Position numbers and translations under genes: made by a program. The notes below the pieces were generated by a model, which saw nothing but the letters and a program-made list of their open reading frames with translations, did not search any database and had not been told where the DNA came from. This document shows, in pieces, positions 1 through 7,647 of a DNA stretch of 12,594 nucleotides. The DNA is taken from NCBI GenBank assembly GCA_021796055.1, contig JAJYOS010000082.1:1-12594 (forward strand). The letters run 5' to 3'. The stretch is from Bacteroidota bacterium (GTDB lineage: Bacteria > Bacteroidota > Kryptoniia > Kryptoniales > JAKASW01). The number at the start of each line of letters is the position of its first letter. The stretch's first letter is position 1.

Positions 1-2
1 TC

Positions 3-923
3 GTTTTCGTCGACAGTTATAAGGTCCTTCTCGGCGACAGTCTGTATAAGAATGCCGTTGCCGCCGTCGAGCGACGTGATACAACGGTGAAGTATACGCC
101 CGCTATGCTCGACACCCTTTATGAGCACGCCGCTTCGGCGCACCAGGCCCTGGCTGGGCTGTACATGTTCAGGCTCCACTTGGCGGACTCGGCAATTAGC
201 GCATATAAGACCGTCGTCAGGGATTTCCCCAAATCAAAAGAATATCCGTCGGTCCTCTACACGCTGGGTGAATACTATTATTCCATGGGGGATACAGCCG
301 AAGGTAAGAAGTATCTGGAAGAGCTGGTGACCCAATATGCGGGATCGACTTATGCCGTTTCCGCTTCGTCCTTGCTCGGGATACCGCCGCCCGTTTATGT
401 CGATTCCTCTCAGGCTGAATACTCGGAAGCGACAACACTGACGGAAAAGGGAGATTATGCCGCCGCCGTGGACACGCTTCAAGAGATTCTGAGGAGGACC
501 AAATCCAGAGTCGCCCCGCAGGCGCTGTACACGATAGGCTGGCTTTATGAGAACAAACTCAGAATACTCGACTCGGCCTATGCATACTACAAAGAGCTTT
601 CCATAAAATTCCCGATGAGTAAATACAGTTCAAATGTAATGCTTGCGGTAACAGGCTATGAAGCTGCCGCGCGAGACAGTGCATTAGCGCGGAAGCGGAT
701 AAGCGACTCGATTGCGGCTGCGCTCTCCATTAAGGAGAAGGTCGACTCAACTGCTGCTGGACTTCCCGTGAAGGAGAAAATCGACTCGACTGCGCATCCG
801 GAGAAAGATCTCCTTGCCCCGGAACAGAAGGTCGGCATGCAGAAGCCACAGTCGAATCTGCCGCAAGACTCCTTGAATGCGGTGAAGGAACGTCGGAAAG
901 AGATTCTCAAACGGGTGAAATGA
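3..923 (+). CDS. TPR-repeat protein, 3' part (5' end outside window)
   Basis: The frame is open from the first bases of the window, so this is the C-terminal part (about 306 residues) of a longer protein. A GTG at 87 is an internal start candidate, but it has no ribosome binding site and coding continues upstream of it. At least four tetratricopeptide-like helical hairpins can be read, at about 138-235, 238-350, 414-510 and 514-640. They show the usual pattern of small residues, Tyr/Leu positions and 'FP-S' turns seen in BamD/YbgF-type and PorW/SprE-type proteins. The tail from about 693 is low complexity (Lys, Ser, Asp, Ala) with a 13-residue tandem repeat and a basic end. TPR arrays act as protein-binding scaffolds. 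In this type of bacterium such proteins are often in the periplasm or outer membrane, but no signal sequence is visible because the N-terminus is missing. The exact role is unknown. The stop is followed after one codon by the pyrK start. Confidence 0.85.
   Translation, partial: VFVDSYKVLLGDSLYKNAVAAVERRDTTVKYTPAMLDTLYEHAASAHQALAGLYMFRLHLADSAISAYKTVVRDFPKSKEYPSVLYTLGEYYYSMGDTAEGKKYLEELVTQYAGSTYAVSASSLLGIPPPVYVDSSQAEYSEATTLTEKGDYAAAVDTLQEILRRTKSRVAPQALYTIGWLYENKLRILDSAYAYYKELSIKFPMSKYSSNVMLAVTGYEAAARDSALARKRISDSIAAALSIKEKVDSTAAGLPVKEKIDSTAHPEKDLLAPEQKVGMQKPQSNLPQDSLNAVKERRKEILKRVK
693..809 (+). repeat. Three tandem 39-bp units coding 13-residue repeats
   Basis: Three adjoining 39-bp units lie within the TPR gene at 693-731, 732-770 and 771-809. 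They read KRISDSIAAALSI, KEKVDSTAAGLPV and KEKIDSTAHPEKD. The second and third units are closest in sequence, both sharing KEK-[VI]-DSTA, and the first is more diverged. The pattern suggests in-frame duplication in a flexible linker after the last TPR hairpin. Confidence 0.7.
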
Positions 924-926
924 CAA

Positions 927-1706
927 TTGCCGGGTAACTGTTTCCTCGAAAGCGCGATCATCGTCCAAACCCGGGAAGTGGCGGAGAGTACGTACATCAC
1001 TGGATTAAAGTCCCGGTTGATCGCCCCTCTCGTGACTCCCGGACAATTCCTGATGGTTTCTTTTCCTGAGACCTCCGATCCTCTTTTGCCCAGGGCATTT
1101 TCAGTTTGTGATGCCACTGCAGACACGCTGTCGCTTTTCTACGTCGCTGTCGGGAGAGGTACCCGCAGGATATCCAAACTGAAGCCCGGGGAGTCGCTTG
1201 TTCTCAACGGTCCGCTGGGTAAAGGCTTTCCGGAAATGAGAAGTGCCCAGAAGATCTGGGCGGCGGTCGGAGGATCCGGCGCCGCGCTGATTCCGATTCT
1301 TGCGAGAGCCGCCTCGAAGACCTCCGCTGATATTCATTTCTACTATGGCGCTCGAACCGGCAAACAGCTCGTCGGCTTCGATGAAGCCGCTAATCTCGAG
1401 TACGCGACCGATGACGGCTCAAAGGGATTTCGCGGAAACGTGGTGCAATTACTCATCGAGAAAATGAAAAACGGAATGCCGGATCTCCTGTTCGGATGCG
1501 GCCCGACTCCGATGTTGGTATCGATGCGGAAAGAGTTCGGGGCCCGCGTTCCCACGTACCTTTCGGTGGAGACACCGATGGCGTGCGGGATGGGTCTCTG
1601 CCAGGGATGCCCGGTGAGGAAGGCCGGCAAAAAGGATTACTACCTCGCCTGCAAAGACGGACCGGTGTTCAGGTCGAATGAAATCGAATTCGAGGCGGAT
1701 CTATGA
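927..1706 (+). CDS. pyrK: Dihydroorotate dehydrogenase B, electron transfer subunit PyrK
   Basis: This is the FAD and [2Fe-2S] subunit that passes electrons from the PyrD flavin to NAD+ in class 1B dihydroorotate dehydrogenase (pyrimidine biosynthesis, cytoplasm). The 259 residues match the family's usual size. Visible motifs are the FAD-binding RAFS (56-59), GPLGKGF, and a GGSG nucleotide-binding loop (115-118). The C-terminal cluster motif has Cys220, Cys225, Cys228 and Cys242, with the family ending 'CKDGPVF' around the last Cys. The start is taken as TTG, one codon after the TPR stop. No other in-frame start lies near the expected N-terminus, since an upstream in-frame stop (921-923) bounds it. 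Initiation is probably coupled to translation of the upstream gene, because no strong Shine-Dalgarno site is seen. The 3' end overlaps pyrD by an ATGA. A general ferredoxin-NADP reductase-like protein is the alternative, but the Cys motif and the pyrD neighbour make PyrK nearly certain. Confidence 0.93.
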   Translation: MPGNCFLESAIIVQTREVAESTYITGLKSRLIAPLVTPGQFLMVSFPETSDPLLPRAFSVCDATADTLSLFYVAVGRGTRRISKLKPGESLVLNGPLGKGFPEMRSAQKIWAAVGGSGAALIPILARAASKTSADIHFYYGARTGKQLVGFDEAANLEYATDDGSKGFRGNVVQLLIEKMKNGMPDLLFGCGPTPMLVSMRKEFGARVPTYLSVETPMACGMGLCQGCPVRKAGKKDYYLACKDGPVFRSNEIEFEADL

Positions 1707-2650
1707 CTCCTGATCTGAGAGTCCGCATAGGAGAACTGGAGTTGAAGAATCCGATTATGACGGCCTCCGGGACGTGCGGATATGGCGATGAGCTATCGGA
1801 TTATTTCGATATCTCGATACTTGGTGCCGTGGTTTCAAAATCGCTGACATTGAAGCCGAAGATAGGGAATGAACCGCCGCGTGTGGCGGAGGTTGCGTGC
1901 GGCATGCTGAACTCAATCGGCCTTGCGAATATAGGAGTTCAGGCTTTCATAAACGAAAAGATGCCGAAACTTAACAAGCTCGGTGCCTTGATAATCGTCA
2001 ATATTGCCGCCAAACGTGTCGAAGATTATGTTGCCCTGTCGGAAGCTCTTGCGGGGAACGCTTCGATACGCGGATTGGAACTCAACCTTTCGTGTCCCAA
2101 CGTTAAAGAAGGCGGAATTGAGTTCGGCACGGATGTCAGGACTCTTTCAACGATAGTGAAACGTGTGAGGAAAGTTTTCCCGCGCGCACTGGTCGTTAAG
2201 CTCACGCCGAACGTGACTCGCATCAGCGAGTTTGCAAAGGCTGCCGAAGCCGAAGGGGCCGATGGCGTCACGGTCGCCAACACGTACGTCGGCATGGCGG
2301 TCGATGTATATAGCCGCGAACCGAGGATACACACCGTGACCGGCGGCTTGTCCGGACCGGCGATCAAGCCTCTGACGATGGCGAAAGTATTCGAAGTCTC
2401 GAAAGCGGTGCGGATTCCGATCATTGCGAGCGGAGGAATTTTCGTTTGGCAGGATGTTGTAGAGTATATGATTGCGGGTGCGACAGCCGTCGAGATCGGA
2501 ACGGCTCTCTTCACGAAGCCCGATGCCCCCGCAGGGTTTCTGAAATCGATAGGCGAGTATCTTTCTCATGAAAATGTAAGTGCAGTTTCGGAACTCATCG
2601 GTAGCCTCAGGGCAAAATTGGAAAATGTCCCCCATCTAAAACGCGGCTGA
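1703..2650 (+). CDS. pyrD: Dihydroorotate dehydrogenase B, catalytic subunit PyrD
   Basis: This FMN enzyme oxidises dihydroorotate to orotate, the fourth step of UMP synthesis, as a heterotetramer with PyrK. The 315 residues form a single TIM barrel of class 1 type with no membrane-anchoring N-terminal helix, so it is cytosolic. The catalytic base is Cys131 in the NLSCPNV motif, as expected for class 1 enzymes (class 2 uses Ser). Other family motifs are KLTPNVT, VANTYVG, GGLSGPAIKP and the phosphate-binding IIASGGI with GATAVEIGTALF near the end. One small departure is VACGMLN, with Cys66, where the family usually has a Thr-Pro-Gly/Ser-Gly type loop. The ATG overlaps the pyrK stop (ATGA), indicating translational coupling and equal dosage of the two subunits. 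Confidence 0.95.
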   Translation: MTPDLRVRIGELELKNPIMTASGTCGYGDELSDYFDISILGAVVSKSLTLKPKIGNEPPRVAEVACGMLNSIGLANIGVQAFINEKMPKLNKLGALIIVNIAAKRVEDYVALSEALAGNASIRGLELNLSCPNVKEGGIEFGTDVRTLSTIVKRVRKVFPRALVVKLTPNVTRISEFAKAAEAEGADGVTVANTYVGMAVDVYSREPRIHTVTGGLSGPAIKPLTMAKVFEVSKAVRIPIIASGGIFVWQDVVEYMIAGATAVEIGTALFTKPDAPAGFLKSIGEYLSHENVSAVSELIGSLRAKLENVPHLKRG

Positions 2651-2731
2651 ACAGGAAATCTATCCCAATCCGACCGAATAAAGAGCGTGTCTTGTATAAC
2701 GCATTTCTTAAACGACCCTTCATTAGTCTGC

Positions 2732-2735
2732 GGAG
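2732..2735 (+). promoter_or_regulatory. Ribosome binding site deciding the folC start
   Basis: GGAG lies 8 bases before the TTG at 2744. The competing GTG at 2687 has only a purine stretch directly abutting it. This favours the shorter FolC. Confidence 0.5.
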
Positions 2736-2743
2736 CAGAACAA

Positions 2744-4075
2744 TTGTCCGGCGAACTGCGATCTAATACGCCGCTTCAGGCCAGCACGGAGTTCCTTTAC
2801 GGTCTCGAGAAATTCGGGATCAAGATGGATCTCGACAATATCAGGGCTCTGATGGAATTCTCAGGGAACCCTGAGAGGCGGCTGAAAGTTGTCCATGTCG
2901 CAGGGACCAACGGGAAGGGGAGCACGTGTGCGGCCGTTGCAAGCGTGCTTATGGCGCAGGGGAACAAGGTGGGTCTATACACGTCTCCTCACCTGGTCAG
3001 TTTCACGGAGAGGTTCAAAATAAACGGCCGTGAAATCTCCGGTGAGGAAATAGCGGCATTGACGGCGTACTTCCACGAAGAAATAGTGAGACTCCGAGCG
3101 ACTTTCTTCGAAGCAACAACTGCGATCATGTTCAAATATTTTGCCGACAGCGGAGTCGACTTTGCCGTGATAGAAACCGGACTCGGCGGAAGGTTGGACG
3201 CGACCAACGTTGTCGATCCGTTGGTCTCTATCGTGACGGGAATCGGCCTGGACCATATGGATATACTCGGTGACACTCTCGAGAAGATAGCCTTCGAGAA
3301 AGCGGGCATAATGAAGCCGGGCCGCCCTGCCGTCGTCAACGTCGGCCCTGACTCGTTGAAGAGGGTGTTCTCTTCTGCTGCGCTTAAGACCGGCTCCGAT
3401 GTGATATTCATAAACGAAGTCGTTAGCGCCCGTGACCGTGAAGTCGGGATCGATTCCTCTTTTTTTGATGCCACGATTTTCGGAGAAGAATTTGATTCCT
3501 TGAGGATCGATCTCGGTGGAAAGCACCAGATAAAGAATGCCCTGACCGCTCTCACCGCGCTGCAAGTGTTGAAAAGGGAAGGGATGCGGATTGAGAGGCA
3601 GGCGATGTACGACGGGCTGGCTAAGATCAGAATCAATACGGGTCACCGGGGAAGGCTCGAGGTCCTGTCGCGTAAGCCCTTGATAATCCTTGATGTTGCG
3701 CACAATCCCGAGGGAGTGAAGGCGTTGGTCGATGGCTTGGCCCCTTTGGCCGACATAAAGGGAGGAACCTTACTCTTTGCCGTGATGAGGGACAAGGACG
3801 CTGTTTCGATGCTTGATTACTTGCGGCAAAGGTTCTCGCGTATTATCTTGACGCAACTCCAAACCGGTCGTTCCCTGGGGGTTGCGGAGTTGAAGAAGTT
3901 GAGTAACGGTATTAAATTAGAAGCGCAAGTTTTTGAGAATTCCACAGAAGCGTTCAGAGCTGCAATTAACCTAACCGACAATGATAGTTTTCTCTTGATT
4001 ACGGGATCACACTACTTAGCTGGTGAGGTATTGCCGGTGGTGGATAAATCGGTAATAAATTTTGAGAGCCTGTAA
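2744..4075 (+). CDS. folC: Folylpolyglutamate synthase / dihydrofolate synthase
   Basis: A Mur-ligase-like ATP enzyme that adds glutamate to dihydropteroate and/or reduced folates. The P-loop GTNGKGS is at residues 54-60 (numbering from 2744). It is followed by the family motifs TSPHLVSFTERF, ETGLGGRLDATNVV, GLDHMDILG and EKAGIMKPG, and in the C-terminal domain by GRLEVL and DVAHNPEGV. The TTG start at 2744 is preferred: GGAG at 2732-2735 sits 8 bases upstream, and the resulting N-terminus lies about the usual distance before the 'LEKFG' motif. The protein is then 443 residues, close to the family length. A GTG at 2687 would add 19 residues, but it has no well-spaced ribosome binding site. 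The gene follows pyrD by a short gap and is probably in the same transcript. Whether it is bifunctional (DHFS and FPGS) or only FPGS cannot be told from sequence by eye. Confidence 0.93.
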   Translation: MSGELRSNTPLQASTEFLYGLEKFGIKMDLDNIRALMEFSGNPERRLKVVHVAGTNGKGSTCAAVASVLMAQGNKVGLYTSPHLVSFTERFKINGREISGEEIAALTAYFHEEIVRLRATFFEATTAIMFKYFADSGVDFAVIETGLGGRLDATNVVDPLVSIVTGIGLDHMDILGDTLEKIAFEKAGIMKPGRPAVVNVGPDSLKRVFSSAALKTGSDVIFINEVVSARDREVGIDSSFFDATIFGEEFDSLRIDLGGKHQIKNALTALTALQVLKREGMRIERQAMYDGLAKIRINTGHRGRLEVLSRKPLIILDVAHNPEGVKALVDGLAPLADIKGGTLLFAVMRDKDAVSMLDYLRQRFSRIILTQLQTGRSLGVAELKKLSNGIKLEAQVFENSTEAFRAAINLTDNDSFLLITGSHYLAGEVLPVVDKSVINFESL

Positions 4076-4242
4076 TTATTTAACCCGTTCTTTTTGAATC
4101 CCAACCTAATAGGGTCCCTCAGTTGAGCCTGATGAAGGGTAAATAGATCACACACAGATTTTTTTCAGGGTGTTCCGGCACCGGAGTCAGGAATTTGTTT
4201 AACATTTCACAAGTAATAAAATCTCTTAGGAGGTAGTTTTTG
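4076..4242 (+). other. Non-coding gap before rho (rho leader)
   Basis: This 167-base gap is the longest stretch without a gene except for the window edges. It holds no tRNA-like structure and no GC-rich hairpin with a T-tract that would make a clear terminator for folC. It does contain a weak AU-rich stem (arms 4141-4149 and 4157-4165, loop ACACACA) with a run of seven T at 4159-4165. A short inverted repeat TCCGG-CA-CCGGA follows at 4174-4185. Any rho promoter should lie here, but no -35/-10 pair or Bacteroidota-type element is convincing. In several bacteria rho is autoregulated by Rho-dependent attenuation in its leader; whether that applies here is inference. Confidence 0.5.
4228..4234 (+). 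promoter_or_regulatory. Strong ribosome binding site of rho
   Basis: AGGAGGT ends 8 bases before the ATG at 4243. A TTG directly before that ATG (4240) is in frame, but it is less likely to be used because ATG is the better codon at equally good spacing. Confidence 0.75.
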
Positions 4243-5547
4243 ATGACTGTAGATCTTGCGGAGCTGCAGGGGATGAAGGTAGCAGACTTGCATAAGTTGG
4301 CCAGAGATCTTGAGATTCCCGGCTATAGCGGACTCAGGAAAGAGGAAGTGATATTTAAAATCATGGAGAAGCAGAGCACCACGGTGAAGGAGACACCTCC
4401 CGCCGAGGCTGCCGCTCAGCCGCAACCGGAATCACCCGGCATTTCAGTCAGCGCGGGAGTCCTTGACGTACACAGCGACGGTTACGGCTTTCTCCGCTCA
4501 CCAAAGTACAATTATCTCTCTTCGCCCGATGATATTTACGTCTCACCGTCGCAGATAAAAAAATTCGGCCTCATGACGGGCGATACGGTAAGCGGACAGA
4601 TCCGCCCGCCGAAGGAGGGGGAGAAATTCTTCGCCCTTCTCAGGGTCGAACGCGTTAACTTCCGCGACCCCGAGTTCACACGCGAACGGGTCATGTTCGA
4701 CAACCTCACTCCTCTCTATCCGAATCAGAAGCTTCACCTCGAGTCTGTACCGGGCGAATATTCGATGAGGATTATCGATCTCCTTGCGCCTATCGGTATG
4801 GGACAACGCGGCATGATTGTATCACCGCCTAAAGCCGGAAAGACTATCCTGCTGCAGAAGATCGCCAACAGCATAACCCGCAACCATCCTGAGGTGCGGC
4901 TGATAGTTCTTCTGATCGATGAGCGGCCGGAAGAAGTCACCGATATGGAGCGCTCGGTCAATGCCGAAGTCGTCAGTTCGACTTTCGACGAGGAGCCGCA
5001 GCGTCATACGCAGGTAGCTGAGATGGTACTGGAGAAGGCGAAGCGGCTCGTCGAAGCTAAGAACGACGTTGTCATTCTGCTCGACAGCATAACTCGCCTC
5101 GCGAGAGCCTACAACGCCACTGTTCCACACAGCGGCAAGATCCTCTCCGGCGGTATCGATTCAAACGCTCTTATCAAACCCAAACGGTTCTTCGGAGCCG
5201 CCAGAAACATCGAAGAGGGCGGTAGCCTCACGATCATCGCCACAGCGTTGATCGAAACCGGAAGCAGAATGGACGAAGTCATTTTCGAAGAATTCAAGGG
5301 GACCGGCAACATGGAAGTCGTGCTTACGCGCGAACTTGCCGACAAGAGAATATTCCCTGCAATAGATGTCAATCGGAGCGGCACAAGACATGAAGAGCTC
5401 CTTCTGTCGCCGGATGAACTCAACAGAATCTGGGTGTTGCGCAAGATATTGAGCGACTACTCACCGGTGGATGCGATGGACTTTTTGCTTGACAAGATGC
5501 GTGGGACTAAGAGCAATAAGGAATTTCTCAAGGCAATGAACAGCTAA
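4243..5547 (+). CDS. rho: Transcription termination factor Rho
   Basis: A hexameric RNA-dependent ATPase/translocase that ends transcription at untranslated RNA. The 434 residues are close to the standard short Rho (E. coli is 419), with no large insertion in the RNA-binding region. The domain order is a Rho N-terminal helical domain (about 3-40), a short Gln/Pro/Glu/Ala linker, a cold-shock-like primary RNA-binding domain with DGYGFLRSP (about 70-145), and the RecA-like motor. The motor shows the P-loop PPKAGKT (195-201), Walker B ILLDS with Asp281, and the conserved [20 protein letters not shown] and EEFKGTGN stretches; the last is the R-loop region. Regulation could involve the 167-base leader. 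The stop is only 14 bases before the thiolase ATG, which has its own strong ribosome binding site, so rho is probably the first gene of an operon with acyl-CoA genes. Confidence 0.97.
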   Translation: MTVDLAELQGMKVADLHKLARDLEIPGYSGLRKEEVIFKIMEKQSTTVKETPPAEAAAQPQPESPGISVSAGVLDVHSDGYGFLRSPKYNYLSSPDDIYVSPSQIKKFGLMTGDTVSGQIRPPKEGEKFFALLRVERVNFRDPEFTRERVMFDNLTPLYPNQKLHLESVPGEYSMRIIDLLAPIGMGQRGMIVSPPKAGKTILLQKIANSITRNHPEVRLIVLLIDERPEEVTDMERSVNAEVVSSTFDEEPQRHTQVAEMVLEKAKRLVEAKNDVVILLDSITRLARAYNATVPHSGKILSGGIDSNALIKPKRFFGAARNIEEGGSLTIIATALIETGSRMDEVIFEEFKGTGNMEVVLTRELADKRIFPAIDVNRSGTRHEELLLSPDELNRIWVLRKILSDYSPVDAMDFLLDKMRGTKSNKEFLKAMNS

Positions 5548-5550
5548 AAA

Positions 5551-5557
5551 AGGAGGT
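5551..5557 (+). promoter_or_regulatory. Ribosome binding site of the thiolase gene
   Basis: AGGAGGT preceded by six A residues fills most of the 14-base gap between the rho stop and the thiolase ATG at 5562. Little room remains for a promoter, which supports co-transcription with rho. Confidence 0.7.
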
Positions 5558-5561
5558 CCAT

Positions 5562-6737
5562 ATGAGACAGGTAGTCATCACGAGTGCCTGTCGCACTCCG
5601 ATCGGCTCATTCCAGGGGGCTTTAAGCGGTATCACCGCACCGAGATTGGGTTCGCTCGCTATCAGGGAGGCAATCAAACGGAGCGGGATAACTCCCGATC
5701 AAGTCGGAGAGGTTTTTATGGGATGCGTTCTGACCGCAGGCGTCGGTCAGGCTCCCGCCAGACAAGCAGCAATCTTTGCAGGCCTGCCTAACACCGTTCC
5801 CTGTACCACAATCAACAAAGTTTGCGGCTCCGGACTCAAATCCGTTATGCTGGGAGCTTTAAGCATCATGACTGGTGAAGCGGACATCGTCGTCGCCGGC
5901 GGGATGGAAAGCATGTCCAATGCACCTTACTTGCTCGAGAAGGCGCGGACGGGCTACAGGATGGGTGACGGGAAGATTGTCGACTCGATGGTCAAAGACG
6001 GCCTCTGGGATGTCTACAACGATTTTCATATGGGAAACGCGGCGGAGCTGTGCGCCCGCGAACGCCATATCACCCGCGAGGCCCAGGACGAGTTTGCTGC
6101 CTTGAGTTACAGGCGCGCAATCCAGGCGATGGACAAAGGTTACTTTAAAGACGAGATTGTCCCTGTCGAAGTCCAGGGCAAGGGAGGTGCAACTGCCTTG
6201 GTGGAAGAGGATGAAGAGCCGAGGAAAGTCAAGTTTGAAAAAATACCTCAGCTCAAGCCGGCTTTCCTGAAAGACGGGACCGTCACGGCGGCAAACGCGA
6301 GCAAGTTAAACGACGGAGCAGCCGCGCTCGTGCTGATGTCGGAAGATAAGGCAAAGGAGTTCGGGATCGAGCCGCTCGCCAGACTTGTCGCGCAGGCTTC
6401 TGTCGCCCAGGCTCCGGAGTGGTTCACCACGGCCCCCGCAAAGGTAATTCAGAAATTGTTTGACAAGACCAGGCTCGGGGCAAAAGATATCGACCTTTAC
6501 GAGATCAACGAAGCCTTTTCCGTCGTCTCGCTTGCGGTGAATCAAATACTGAATCTCGACATCGAGAAGATAGATGTACACGGCGGAGCCGTTGCGCTTG
6601 GTCATCCTATCGGCGCCAGCGGCGCCAGAATTCTCACAACGCTCATCTACGCAATGCAGAGGCGGGGCGCCAGGCGCGGTATCGCCGCAATTTGTATCGG
6701 CGGAGGAGAGGCGGCGGGAGTAATAATAGAAAGGTGA
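5562..6737 (+). CDS. Acetyl-CoA acetyltransferase (thiolase)
   Basis: Interconverts two acetyl-CoA and acetoacetyl-CoA, or cleaves 3-ketoacyl-CoA, in the cytoplasm. At 391 residues it has the classic tetrameric thiolase length. The catalytic residues fall in the expected places: nucleophilic Cys88 in NKVCGSG, His348 in [10 protein letters not shown], and Cys378 in CIGGGEAAG. The NEAF motif lies before the His loop. These numbers are within one residue of the well-studied Zoogloea biosynthetic thiolase. It is followed after 2 bases by 3-hydroxyacyl-CoA dehydrogenase, so the pair probably acts in sequence: condensation then reduction in butyryl-CoA synthesis, or oxidation then thiolysis in beta-oxidation. 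The direction and chain-length preference cannot be fixed from sequence (AtoB/ThlA or FadA-like). Transcription probably comes from the rho promoter. Confidence 0.95.
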   Translation: MRQVVITSACRTPIGSFQGALSGITAPRLGSLAIREAIKRSGITPDQVGEVFMGCVLTAGVGQAPARQAAIFAGLPNTVPCTTINKVCGSGLKSVMLGALSIMTGEADIVVAGGMESMSNAPYLLEKARTGYRMGDGKIVDSMVKDGLWDVYNDFHMGNAAELCARERHITREAQDEFAALSYRRAIQAMDKGYFKDEIVPVEVQGKGGATALVEEDEEPRKVKFEKIPQLKPAFLKDGTVTAANASKLNDGAAALVLMSEDKAKEFGIEPLARLVAQASVAQAPEWFTTAPAKVIQKLFDKTRLGAKDIDLYEINEAFSVVSLAVNQILNLDIEKIDVHGGAVALGHPIGASGARILTTLIYAMQRRGARRGIAAICIGGGEAAGVIIER

Positions 6738-6739
6738 AA

Positions 6740-7606
6740 ATGGAAATTACTAACGTAGCGGTAATCGGGGCAGGAACCATGGGTAACGGTATCGCCCATG
6801 TCCTGGCGCTTTCTAAGTTCAGGGTCGGGCTGATCGATGTTAGGCGCGACGCGGTCGAGAGAGGAATGGGCTACATACGTCATAACATGGACAGGCAGGT
6901 AAACAAGGGCGTTCTTAGCGAGGACCAGAAGAATGAGGCACTTGGGAGGATCTCACAATCCACCTCGCTGGAAGGCGGCGTCAGGGATGCCGATTTCGTC
7001 ATCGAGGCGGCAACGGAAAACGTCAAGGTGAAAAAAGACGTCTTCCATACCCTCGCCGATATCTGCAAACCGGAGACGATACTTGCAAGCAACACATCTT
7101 CAATATCGATAACCGACCTTGCATCCGCGACTTCAAAACCCGACAAAGTCATCGGGATGCACTTTTTCAATCCCGTTCCCGTAATGAAACTCATAGAGAT
7201 CGTACGAGGACTCGCTACGTCGAACGAGACATATGAGTCGGTACGTAACCTTGCGTACAAGCTCGATAAGGTGCCGGTCGAGGTGCAGGATTATCCGGGT
7301 TTTGTGTCCAACAGGATTCTGATGCCGATGATCAATGAAGCGATTTTCTGCGTGATGGAAAACGTTGCCACGTCCGAAGCGGTGGATACGGTGATGAAGC
7401 TGGGGATGAACCACCCGATGGGTCCGCTGGCGCTGGCCGATCTCATAGGCCTGGACGTCTGTCTTGATATAATGAACGTCCTGTTCAACGGAACAGGCGA
7501 TCCCAAGTACCGGCCCTGTCCGCTTCTCAAAAAGATGGTGGCTGCCGGTTATCTTGGCAGAAAAGCCGGAAGAGGATTCTACACATACGAACCGAGAAAC
7601 GTGTAG
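6740..7606 (+). CDS. hbd: 3-hydroxybutyryl-CoA dehydrogenase
   Basis: Oxidises L-3-hydroxyacyl-CoA to 3-ketoacyl-CoA with NAD(P)+ or the reverse, here probably at C4 length. The 289 residues match the stand-alone Hbd/PaaH family rather than the fused FadB/FadJ. The N-terminal Rossmann fold has GAGTMG (10-15), with Asp33 at the end of the second strand favouring NADH. Catalytic residues are Ser117 in the SNTSS motif, His141 in the MHFFNPVP signature, Glu153, and Asn191 in PGFVSNR. The C-terminal helical domain contains [17 protein letters not shown] and ends with GRKAGRGFY. The ATG at 6740 is preferred over a start at 6692: the latter would overlap the thiolase end and add a basic, non-family N-terminus, while AGGTGA lies just before 6740. 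It sits 2 bases after the thiolase stop. Confidence 0.94.
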   Translation: MEITNVAVIGAGTMGNGIAHVLALSKFRVGLIDVRRDAVERGMGYIRHNMDRQVNKGVLSEDQKNEALGRISQSTSLEGGVRDADFVIEAATENVKVKKDVFHTLADICKPETILASNTSSISITDLASATSKPDKVIGMHFFNPVPVMKLIEIVRGLATSNETYESVRNLAYKLDKVPVEVQDYPGFVSNRILMPMINEAIFCVMENVATSEAVDTVMKLGMNHPMGPLALADLIGLDVCLDIMNVLFNGTGDPKYRPCPLLKKMVAAGYLGRKAGRGFYTYEPRNV

Positions 7607-7636
7607 CACCTCTTGCCGCTTTCACAGTCTCAAAAC

Positions 7637-7641
7637 AGGAG
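7637..7641 (+). promoter_or_regulatory. Ribosome binding site of the acyl-CoA dehydrogenase gene
   Basis: AGGAG ends 6 bases before the ATG at 7648, in the 41-base gap after hbd. No terminator-like hairpin is visible in that gap. Confidence 0.6.
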
Positions 7642-7647
7642 AGTGAA

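Noticed and set aside
656..1126. Minus-strand open frame spanning the TPR/pyrK junction
   Set aside because: It covers two genes on the other strand and shows no family-like motif; it reflects the repeat-rich TPR tail.
2975..3703. Minus-strand open frame (242 codons) opposite folC
   Set aside because: It is antisense to conserved FolC motifs and its composition is typical of shadow frames; another overlapping minus frame exists over the same stretch.
4194..4222. TTGTTT and TAAAAT spaced 16 bases, resembling a sigma-70 promoter for rho
   Set aside because: Transcription would begin at or inside the ribosome binding site, so it could not make a translatable leader.
6692..6739. Upstream start that would extend Hbd by 16 residues
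   Set aside because: It overlaps the conserved thiolase C-terminus and adds a basic tract absent from the family; the ATG at 6740 has AGGTGA in front.
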